From Cyanobium gracile_A (GTDB lineage: Bacteria > Cyanobacteriota > Cyanobacteriia > PCC-6307 > Cyanobiaceae), in the NCBI RefSeq assembly GCF_034931305.1, contig NZ_JAYGHY010000036.1:1-27149 (forward strand): a stretch of DNA of 27,149 bases, written 5' to 3'. Positions 22,024-27,149 of this stretch are shown here, in pieces. Both the position numbers and the translations under genes were made by a program. Position 1 is the stretch's first letter; each line of letters begins with the position of its first letter. The notes below the pieces were generated by a model, which was not told where the DNA came from, searched no databases, and saw nothing but the letters and a program-made list of their open reading frames with translations.

Positions 22024-22789
22024 GCATGGCGTCGGCGTCGGCGATCACGGTGAGGGCGGGATGGTGCTGTAGCCAGCTGGCGGGCAGATCCGCAGAAGGG
22101 GGCTCCTCCAGGGTGCGGCGCAGGATGGCCGCTTTCTCGGCCCCGGTGACCACCAGCAGCACCCGGCGGGCCGAGAGGATCTCGGCCAGTCCCAGGGTGA
22201 TGGCCTGCCGGGGGACGGCGCCGGGGTCGCCGCCGAAGCCGCCGGCGTTCTGGCGGCGGGTGTGGTCGCTGAGCACCACACAACGGCAGGCCACCGCAGG
22301 GTCCGAGGGGGGTTCGTTGAAGCCCACGTGGCCGTTGAGGCCCAGGCCCAGCAGTTGCAGGCCGATGCCACCGGCCGCGCTGACGGCGGCGCCATAACGA
22401 CGGGCTTCGGCCTCCGGATCGGCGGCCTGCCCATCGGGGAGCCGCACCCGCTCGGGGTCCAGGCCCAGGGGCGCCACCAGCTGGCGGGCCATGGTGGCGG
22501 CGAAGGAGGTGGGATCCTGCGGCGCCAGCCCCACGTACTCGTCCAGGTTGAAGCTGCACCAGGTGTCGCGCACCCTGGTCGCCAGGGCGGCTTCCAGCCG
22601 AGCCATCCGGCGGGCCAGGGCCCCATAGACGGGCTCCATGGTGCGTCCGGTGGCCAGGCCCAGGGGCCGCTGCGGGTGCAGCCGATCCGCCAGCAGCAGC
22701 GCCGCCACCCGTTCGGCTACCGACGCCGCATCAGCCAGAACGACGGGCGTGATGGCGGGGCTGGTGGAGGAGGGGGAGCCGTGCCTCAA
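22016..22789 (-). CDS. nagB: Glucosamine-6-phosphate deaminase
   Basis: A 257-residue NagB-type enzyme, converting glucosamine-6-phosphate to fructose-6-phosphate and ammonia. Landmarks are GLATGRTMEPVY (phosphate loop), FNLDEYVGL with D83 and E84, and GLGLNGHVGFNEPPS with N152, H154 and E159. The Asn before Gly-His is Asp in E. coli but is Asn in other NagB proteins as I recall, so it is not a defect. The start is taken as TTG at 22789, overlapping the SpoIID-gene stop (TTGA). No ATG or GTG is available near it. 6-phosphogluconolactonase is a related fold, but DEYVGL and GHVGFNEP favour NagB. It is the second gene after the SpoIID-domain gene. Confidence 0.88.
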   Translation of the reverse strand: MRHGSPSSTSPAITPVVLADAASVAERVAALLLADRLHPQRPLGLATGRTMEPVYGALARRMARLEAALATRVRDTWCSFNLDEYVGLAPQDPTSFAATMARQLVAPLGLDPERVRLPDGQAADPEAEARRYGAAVSAAGGIGLQLLGLGLNGHVGFNEPPSDPAVACRCVVLSDHTRRQNAGGFGGDPGAVPRQAITLGLAEILSARRVLLVVTGAEKAAILRRTLEEPPSADLPASWLQHHPALTVIADADAMLS

Positions 22790-24114
22790 AGGGAGGTGTA
22801 GGGGAGGATCCTGGCCCCCTGGTAGTAGTGCTGCAGGATCTGGCGGTAATCCTCGCCGCGCAGGGCCAGCCCGTAGGCCCCCCACTGGCTCATGCCCACC
22901 CCGTGGCCGTAGCCGCGGCCGCTCACCAGCAGCGTCGGCGCGGCCGGCGGCCGGGGGCTTCGCCAGGGGGCCTGGACCATGTCGGAGGCCAGGGAGCGGA
23001 TCCCTTCGGGGGTGAACACGCCCTGCAGGGAGGGCAGCGGGGGAAGGAACGGGTAGGACCTGGGGGCCTCGAAGTCGAAGCGGGCCAGGGTGCTGCGCAG
23101 TCCCAGCCGCTGGCGCAGTTCGGCGCCCGTGAGCAGCAGCGTGCCGCCGGGTCCCGTCACCCGGGCCTGGCGGATGCGGCCGGAGCTGGTGGTGGAGAGC
23201 ACCTCGATGCGAAAGGCACCATCGATTTCCCGGAAGGCCCGGGCCAGCTTGTCGGGCTCGATGCGCAGCTGCCAGTCACGGACCGGGCTGGCCTGGTCGA
23301 AATCGGGCACGCTCACCAGATAGGGAAGCTGCTGGCGCCAGATCTCGCCGCTGTTTTCGGTCAGGCCGCCACTGCTGCTGTGGAAGACCGCATTGATCAG
23401 GGCGGAACCGTGCACCAGCACCTGGGAGCGGGTGCTGCGCACCGCCTCACGGGTGGAGTCGGTTTCGCTCTCCACCCCCTTGTAGACCTGGCTGGCGACC
23501 GTGGCCTTGAGGTCGAAGGGAGCCGCCGGTCGGCGCTGGCGCAGGGCGTAGGTGCGGGCCGCCACCGCCTGGGCTCGCAGGGCCGCCAGCGGCCAGCTGG
23601 CCGGCATCTCGCTGCCCACCACGCTGGGCAGGTAGCTCTCGACATCGATCAGATTGATCGCCTGCAGCCGATCGCCCTCGCTGCGCACCAGCAGCCGGCC
23701 GCGGTAGCGGCGCTGCTGCAGAGTCAGCATGGCCTCGCCGCGGCCGCCGCCCTGGGTCTGGGTGGGTTCGATCCAGGCCTGACCCGATGGCAACGACAGC
23801 CGCCGTGGGCTGCCGGTCGGTCCTTGAAGCCTTGCCTCCAGAGCCGCGCCGTTGCGCACCAGTTGCAGCCGGGCCCCCGGGGCCAGCTCCAGCAGGGTGC
23901 GGCCCGCCCCATCGCCCAGGCGCAGGGCGGCGCTGCCGGCCTCCAGCTCCAGGCTGGGGGCTTCCTGCAGCAGCACCCGCACCACGGGAGCCGGCGCCCG
24001 GACCTCGATGGGCACCGGCGCCGCCACGGCGGCCGGGAGCAGCGCCAGGGGCAGGCCGGCGCGCCATCCGAAGCGGAGCAGGGACACGGGTGGGCGCGAG
24101 CGACAACGGGTCAT
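22786..24114 (-). CDS. SpoIID/LytB-domain protein
   Basis: A 442-residue exported protein. A signal peptide or anchor is visible at about residues 12-34 (LRFGWRAGLPLALLPAAVAAP). A long N-terminal beta-rich region precedes the SpoIID domain (about 165-430). That domain includes VESYLPSVVGSEMPASWPLAALRAQAVAARTYAL, VYKGVESETDSTREAV, VFHSSSGGLTENSGEIW and the C-terminal GRGYGHGVGMSQWGAYGLA. SpoIID of Bacillus is a lytic transglycosylase acting on peptidoglycan stripped of stem peptides, and the cyanobacterial relatives are presumed to bind or cut peptidoglycan. EMPASWPLAALRAQAVAAR contains the conserved glutamate (family knowledge). The ATG at 24114 is chosen just before the basic start of the signal peptide. 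It is divergent from RNase Z, with 87 bases between, and overlaps nagB. Confidence 0.9.
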   Translation of the reverse strand: MTRCRSRPPVSLLRFGWRAGLPLALLPAAVAAPVPIEVRAPAPVVRVLLQEAPSLELEAGSAALRLGDGAGRTLLELAPGARLQLVRNGAALEARLQGPTGSPRRLSLPSGQAWIEPTQTQGGGRGEAMLTLQQRRYRGRLLVRSEGDRLQAINLIDVESYLPSVVGSEMPASWPLAALRAQAVAARTYALRQRRPAAPFDLKATVASQVYKGVESETDSTREAVRSTRSQVLVHGSALINAVFHSSSGGLTENSGEIWRQQLPYLVSVPDFDQASPVRDWQLRIEPDKLARAFREIDGAFRIEVLSTTSSGRIRQARVTGPGGTLLLTGAELRQRLGLRSTLARFDFEAPRSYPFLPPLPSLQGVFTPEGIRSLASDMVQAPWRSPRPPAAPTLLVSGRGYGHGVGMSQWGAYGLALRGEDYRQILQHYYQGARILPYTSL

Positions 24115-24201
24115 TCTGGACGGCGCTTCAGGGGTTGGCCATGGCGCCGGCCACCACACCGGCTGGCGGCGTGGCAGCATGCCTGCTGAGGCCTCCCGGA
24201 T

Positions 24202-25149
24202 GTGCAGGTCACCTTCCTGGGAACCAGCTCCGGCGTTCCCACCCGCGCCCGCAACGTCTCCGCCGTCGCCCTGCGTCTTCCCCAGAGGGCGGAGCTCTGG
24301 TTGTTCGATTGCGGCGAGGGCACCCAGCACCAGTTTCTGCGCAGCGAGCTGCGGGTGTCGCAGCTGCGCCGGATCTTCGTCACCCACATGCACGGCGACC
24401 ATGTTTTCGGTCTGCCAGGGCTGCTGGCCAGCCTGGGTCTGGCCGGCAGCTGTGGCGGGATCGATCTCTACGGACCGGATCCGCTGCGCGACTACCTGGA
24501 GGGGGTGATGCGCACCTCCTCCACCCGCATCGGCTATCCCCTGCGCACCCACCGGGTGAAGGAGGCCGCCGCCCGGGGCAGCCTGGTGCTCGATGACGAC
24601 GACATCACGGTGCGCTGCACGGCGCTCACCCACCGCGTGCCGGCCTATGCCTACCGGGTGGATCAGAAGCCGCGGCCGGGCCGTTTCGACGTGGAGCGGG
24701 CCAGGGCTCTGGGCGTTCCCCCCGGGCCGGTCTATGGGGAGCTCAAGGCCGGTCGCAGCGTCACCCTCGACGATGGCCGGGTGATTCGGGGCGAGGCCCT
24801 GTGCGGGCCGCCGCGGCCAGGCCGCAGCGTCGTCTACTGCACCGACACGGTGTTCAGCGAGGCGGCGGTGGCTCTGGCCCAGGGCGCCGACCTGCTGATC
24901 CACGAATCCACCTTTTCCCACGGCGAGGCGGACCTGGCCATCGCCCGCCAGCACTCGACCAGCACCATGGCCGCCCAGACCGCCCTGGAGGCGGGGGTGA
25001 AGCGGCTGGTGCTCACCCACCTGAGTCCCCGCTATGTGGCCGGCAATCCCATGACCCCCGACGACCTGGTGGCCGAAGCGCGGACCATCTTCCCCGAGAC
25101 GCTCGTGGCGAGGGACTTCCTCAGCCTCGAGGTGGGGGAGGCGGGCTGA
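24202..25149 (+). CDS. rnz: Ribonuclease Z
   Basis: A 315-residue RNase Z of the metallo-beta-lactamase fold, which cuts the 3' trailer from tRNA precursors. The metal-binding motif is THMHGDH with H62, H64, D66 and H67. FLGTSSGVPTRARNVSA and FDCGEGTQHQFLRS at the N-terminus, GLPGLLASL, VVYCTDTVFSE and HESTFSHGEADLA, and LTHLSPRY in the C-terminal part complete the zinc site. The start is GTG at 24202, since the family N-terminus begins MxxxFLGT and no in-frame ATG is upstream. Length is normal for the short form. psbV follows after 96 bases. Confidence 0.95.
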   Translation: MQVTFLGTSSGVPTRARNVSAVALRLPQRAELWLFDCGEGTQHQFLRSELRVSQLRRIFVTHMHGDHVFGLPGLLASLGLAGSCGGIDLYGPDPLRDYLEGVMRTSSTRIGYPLRTHRVKEAAARGSLVLDDDDITVRCTALTHRVPAYAYRVDQKPRPGRFDVERARALGVPPGPVYGELKAGRSVTLDDGRVIRGEALCGPPRPGRSVVYCTDTVFSEAAVALAQGADLLIHESTFSHGEADLAIARQHSTSTMAAQTALEAGVKRLVLTHLSPRYVAGNPMTPDDLVAEARTIFPETLVARDFLSLEVGEAG

Positions 25150-25195
25150 GCCTGCAACAGTTCGCGTGATTCCGCTGCGGCGGACCCGTTGCCCG

Positions 25196-25204
25196 TGATA
25201 CAAG
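25196..25204 (+). promoter_or_regulatory. Possible extended -10 element of psbV
   Basis: TGATACAAG contains TG-n-TACAAG, an extended -10-like element, 41 bases upstream of the psbV start. The -35 position is poor. It sits in the only non-coding gap before psbV, consistent with independent transcription from rnz. Weak evidence. Confidence 0.3.
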
Positions 25205-25245
25205 GTCTCAGTTGCGGTCCCACCGCCATTTCGCCGGCTTCTTCC

Positions 25246-25788
25246 ATGGCCCCCCTCTTTCTCTCAGCCGCCCCCCTTTCAGTCGTCCGACGCTCTGTTG
25301 TCCGTGCCGTTGCCCGGACCCTGCTGATCCTTCCCCTGGCCCTGCTGGTCTGCTTCGCGGGTCCCGCGGCGGCGGCCCAGTGGAGCGCTGAGGACCTCAC
25401 CGTGCCGGTGTCCCCCGACGGCACCCTGGTGACCTTCACCGAGAAGGAGGTCAAGACCGGCCGCAAGCTCTTCAACGACAGCTGCGGCACCTGCCATGCC
25501 GGTGGCATCACCAAGACCAACCAGAACGTGGGCCTGGATCCCGAAACCCTCGCCCTGGCCACCCCGGCCCGGGATTCGGTCGACGCCCTGGTCGACTACA
25601 TGAAGGACCCCACCTCCTACGACGGGGAGTACAGCATCTCCGACGTCCATCCCAGCCTGCGCAGCAGCGATGTGTTCGTGAAGATGCGCGACCTGGACGA
25701 CGAGGACCTGCGCCTGATCGCCGGCTACATCCTGGTGGCCCCCAAGGTTCAGGGTATCCAGTGGGGCGGCGGCAAGATCTACTTCTGA
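25246..25788 (+). CDS. psbV: Photosystem II cytochrome c550 (PsbV)
   Basis: A 180-residue precursor of the extrinsic cytochrome c550 that stabilises the oxygen-evolving complex on the lumenal side of photosystem II. A long twin-basic signal peptide (about residues 1-43, TLLILPLALLVCFAGPAAA) directs it to the lumen. The haem site is C80-G-T-C83-H84. H135 in DVHPSLRSSD is the sixth ligand. With cleavage after residue 43 these become C37, C40, H41 and H92, matching known c550 numbering. The protein ends in QWGGGKIYF, as in other PsbV. The ATG at 25246 is chosen because it leaves a plausible signal peptide; an in-frame GTG at 25189 is less likely. An intrinsic terminator follows. Confidence 0.96.
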   Translation: MAPLFLSAAPLSVVRRSVVRAVARTLLILPLALLVCFAGPAAAAQWSAEDLTVPVSPDGTLVTFTEKEVKTGRKLFNDSCGTCHAGGITKTNQNVGLDPETLALATPARDSVDALVDYMKDPTSYDGEYSISDVHPSLRSSDVFVKMRDLDDEDLRLIAGYILVAPKVQGIQWGGGKIYF

Positions 25789-25804
25789 GCCCCCACCAGA
25801 CCCG

Positions 25805-25835
25805 AGCCGGCAGCCCTGGGCTGGCCGGCTTTTTT
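25805..25835 (+). terminator. Intrinsic terminator after psbV
   Basis: A GC-rich hairpin (AGCCGGCAGCC pairing with GGCTGGCCGGCT, one bulged base, short loop) runs straight into six T residues, 17 bases after the psbV stop. This is the clearest Rho-independent terminator on the plus strand here. Confidence 0.88.
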
Positions 25836-25854
25836 GTGGCCGAACGCCAGCGTC

Positions 25855-26238
25855 TCAGGGTGCCAGCGCGGGTGGAGGCGGCGCCAGGTTGCCGGCCTCC
25901 AGGGAGCCGGGCAGCTTGCTGTACCACCACTCCTGCAGGCCGGGGGCCAACCGCTGGGGGAACAGGGTGATGACGGTGCGGGTGGGCCTGGCCCCTGGCT
26001 GGAGCAGCTCCACGGCATAGGAGGGGCAGCGACGGGCGGCCAGGTCGGCCACGAAGCGGCGGCCGACGCGGCGCCAGCTGGGCTCCTTGCTGCGCCAGGC
26101 CAGCCGGCAGCAGGGCCAGGGCAGTTCCTCCCGATCGAACAGGCGGCAGCAGGGCCCCAGGACCCGGTAGCTGTACTGGCCGCCGGGGCTGGGATGCTCG
26201 CTGCCGGAGGCCAGCACGGTGTCCACCTGGAGTGACAT
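25855..26238 (-). CDS. Small protein of unknown function downstream of petF
   Basis: A 127-residue protein, not recognised. The chosen ATG at 26238 starts MSLQVDTVLASGSEHPSPGG. A longer form from TTG at 26283 or GTG at 26274 is possible and would span the petF terminator. No transmembrane segment is evident. Visible features are a cysteine pair in VLGPCCRLFDREELPWPCCRL, a basic stretch WRSKEPSWRRVGRRFVADL, a central strand RTVITLFPQRL, WWYSKLPGSLEAGN, and a proline-rich end. The two CC pairs within about 16 residues hint at metal binding or redox activity, but I have no family evidence. It follows petF by 77 bases on the same strand and is convergent with psbV. Confidence 0.6.
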   Translation of the reverse strand: MSLQVDTVLASGSEHPSPGGQYSYRVLGPCCRLFDREELPWPCCRLAWRSKEPSWRRVGRRFVADLAARRCPSYAVELLQPGARPTRTVITLFPQRLAPGLQEWWYSKLPGSLEAGNLAPPPPALAP

Positions 26239-26239
26239 G

Positions 26240-26262
26240 AAAAAGCCACCCCTGAGGGTGGC
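26240..26262 (-). terminator. Intrinsic terminator after petF, abutting the next start codon
   Basis: On the minus strand a perfect 7-base stem (GCCACCC with GGGTGGC, loop TCAG) is followed by five T residues. It lies 53 bases after the petF stop. The T-run ends only one base before the ATG of the next gene, and the only Shine-Dalgarno-like AGGGG is inside the stem. Confidence 0.8.
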
Positions 26263-26315
26263 GGAGAAGAACACGGGGTTCAAGGGCGATCCGCGTGAAT
26301 CGCCAGGCGAGGAGC

Positions 26316-26615
26316 TCAGTAGAGCTCTTCTTCGGTGTGGGTCTTGATGGTGCAGTCGGAGGTGGGGTAGGCGACGCAGGTGAGGACGAAGCCGGCCTCG
26401 ATCTGGTCGTCGTCGAGGAAGCTCTGGTCCGACTGGTCGACGGTGCCGGCGGTGAGCTTGCCAGCGCAGGTGGAGCAGGCGCCGGCGCGGCAGGAGTAGG
26501 GCAGGTCAATGCCCTGCTCTTCGGCGGCGTCGAGGATGTACTGGTCGTCGGGAACCTCGATGGTCTTGTTCAGCCCCTCGCTCTCATTGACGAGGGTGAC
26601 CTTGTAGGAAGCCAT
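26316..26615 (-). CDS. petF: Plant-type [2Fe-2S] ferredoxin
   Basis: A 99-residue photosynthetic ferredoxin that accepts electrons from photosystem I and passes them to FNR, nitrite reductase, thioredoxin reductase and others. The cluster ligands are C42, C47, C50 (in SCRAGACSTC) and C80 (in VLTCVAYP), the canonical spacing. The C-terminus ends in THTEEELY, as in PetF-type proteins. The sequence is strongly acidic, as expected for docking to FNR. The ATG at 26615 is clear. It lies downstream of prmA with 142 bases between, which contain two perfect inverted repeats, and is followed by an intrinsic terminator, so it is probably transcribed alone. Confidence 0.97.
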   Translation of the reverse strand: MASYKVTLVNESEGLNKTIEVPDDQYILDAAEEQGIDLPYSCRAGACSTCAGKLTAGTVDQSDQSFLDDDQIEAGFVLTCVAYPTSDCTIKTHTEEELY

Positions 26616-26655
26616 GGAAGAGATTGGAGCTCACAGACACCCGGCAGCCAGGGCC

Positions 26656-26677
26656 TGTAGGACCCGCCCTTCCTACA
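26656..26677. repeat. Inverted repeat upstream of petF
   Basis: A perfect 7-base inverted repeat, TGTAGGA (26656-26662) and TCCTACA (26671-26677), with an 8-base spacer, 41 bases upstream of the petF start. It could be an operator or a leader hairpin. There is no T-tract on either strand. Confidence 0.45.
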
Positions 26678-26691
26678 TCCGACAGGGGGCA

Positions 26692-26723
26692 TTCCCGGCG
26701 TTCTTGGGCTCGCAGGCCGGGAA
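26692..26723. repeat. Second inverted repeat between prmA and petF
   Basis: A perfect 8-base inverted repeat, TTCCCGGC (26692-26699) and GCCGGGAA (26716-26723), with a 16-base spacer. On the minus strand it starts 35 bases after the prmA stop. Without a T-tract it is a poor intrinsic terminator, though it may still protect the prmA 3' end or act as an operator. Confidence 0.45.
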
Positions 26724-26757
26724 GGCCAATCAAAGCCAGGACACAGATCAGCGTGCC

Positions 26758-27149
26758 TTATGCAACATCCGAGGCCGAACGGATCCGCAGCAGGCCCCAG
26801 CGGTCCTGCTCCACCCGCTGCTCCACCCGCCAGCCCGCGGCCAGCAGATCCCGCTCCAGGCCAGGGGCCTGATCCACCAGCAGGCCGCTGAGCAAGCCCA
26901 CACCGCCGGGGCCCAGCAGCCGCGGGAAGCAGGGAATCAGGGCTTCGATCACCGGCGCCAGGATGTTGCACAGCAGCAGATCAGCGCCACGCCCCCCCAG
27001 CAGCTCCGAGAGGGCCTGCGCCGACCCGGTGGTCACCGTCAGCGCTTGGGCGCCGTCCAGGCCGTTCAGGGCGGCGTTCTCGCGGGTCGCCCGCTCCGCC
27101 AGGGGATCGCAGTCGGCGGCCGCCACGGTCGCCGCCCCCAGCCGCAGGG
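26758..27149 (-). CDS. prmA: Ribosomal protein L11 methyltransferase, N-terminal part outside window
   Basis: The frame is open through the right edge of the window, so only the C-terminal 130 residues are seen. They contain the end of a class I SAM-dependent methyltransferase: RLGAATVAAADCDPLAERATRENAALNGL (the acidic residue that binds SAM ribose, as in PrmA), LLLCNILAPVIEALIPCFPRLLGPGGVGLLSGLL (the NxLA-like motif of PrmA) and a C-terminal WRVEQRVEQDRWGLLRIRS. PrmA trimethylates ribosomal protein L11. The NILA motif and the short ending strand favour PrmA over other methyltransferases. It lies 142 bases upstream of petF on the same strand. Confidence 0.88.
   Translation of the reverse strand, partial: LRLGAATVAAADCDPLAERATRENAALNGLDGAQALTVTTGSAQALSELLGGRGADLLLCNILAPVIEALIPCFPRLLGPGGVGLLSGLLVDQAPGLERDLLAAGWRVEQRVEQDRWGLLRIRSASDVA

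Noticed and set aside
1..27149. CRISPR array, prophage, insertion sequence, tRNA or defence island
   Set aside because: No regularly spaced direct repeats, transposase or integrase motifs, tRNA-like cloverleaf or defence-protein signatures were seen on either strand.

Overview
The window looks like core chromosome of a GC-rich picocyanobacterium of the Cyanobium / Synechococcus subcluster 5 type. The supporting evidence is a PsbV cytochrome c550, a plant-type [2Fe-2S] ferredoxin, a complete kaiA-kaiB-kaiC clock locus next to rplU-rpmA, an NblS/Hik33-like sensor kinase after purD, and a lipid A gene cluster fused to an Omp85/BamA gene. Codons end mostly in G or C and the DNA reads as roughly two-thirds GC by eye. 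A full-length KaiA argues against Prochlorococcus. No species can be named from sequence alone.

Layout. (1) 1-2463, plus strand: the 3' end of a GIY-YIG-like protein, leucyl aminopeptidase pepA, and a small two-helix membrane protein. (2) 2473-11165, minus strand, one long closely packed block read right to left: an exported protein of unknown function, purC, bamA, lpxC, fabZ, lpxA, lpxB, an exported msrA, and a 67-residue protein. This is an outer-membrane biogenesis operon (lipid A synthesis plus barrel insertion). (3) 11280-14689, plus strand: purD and nblS, overlapping by ATGA. (4) 14690-15820: a 378-base stretch with no convincing gene, then a sulfotransferase-like gene with visibly lower GC. 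This is the only accessory-looking segment. (5) 15842-18667, minus strand: kaiA-kaiB-kaiC. (6) 18818-19540, plus strand: rplU-rpmA. (7) 19537-22023: a VUT/YhhQ-type transporter (minus), then truB and a YebC/PmpR-family gene (plus). (8) 22016-24114, minus: a SpoIID-domain protein and nagB. (9) 24202-25788, plus: RNase Z and psbV, ending in a clear intrinsic terminator. (10) 25855-27149, minus: a small unknown protein, ferredoxin petF, and the 3' part of prmA.

How the genes work together: purine synthesis genes (purC, purD) flank the envelope cluster. NblS (light and stress sensing) and Kai (circadian timing) are neighbours. Several genes on the right act on tRNA or translation (truB, RNase Z, a putative queuosine-precursor transporter, rplU, rpmA, prmA). 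Junctions are very tight: 1- or 4-base start/stop overlaps occur at bamA/lpxC, lpxA/lpxB, the unknown gene/purC, purD/nblS and spoIID/nagB, and several starts are TTG or GTG.

I found no CRISPR array, prophage, insertion sequence, tRNA or defence system. I do not see a convincing new multi-gene system. The observations most worth a second look are the sulfotransferase insertion between nblS and kaiC, paired cysteines in the BamA barrel, regulatory-looking inverted repeats upstream of petF, rplU and kaiA, the petF terminator abutting the next start codon, and the unknown exported protein coupled to purC and next to bamA.
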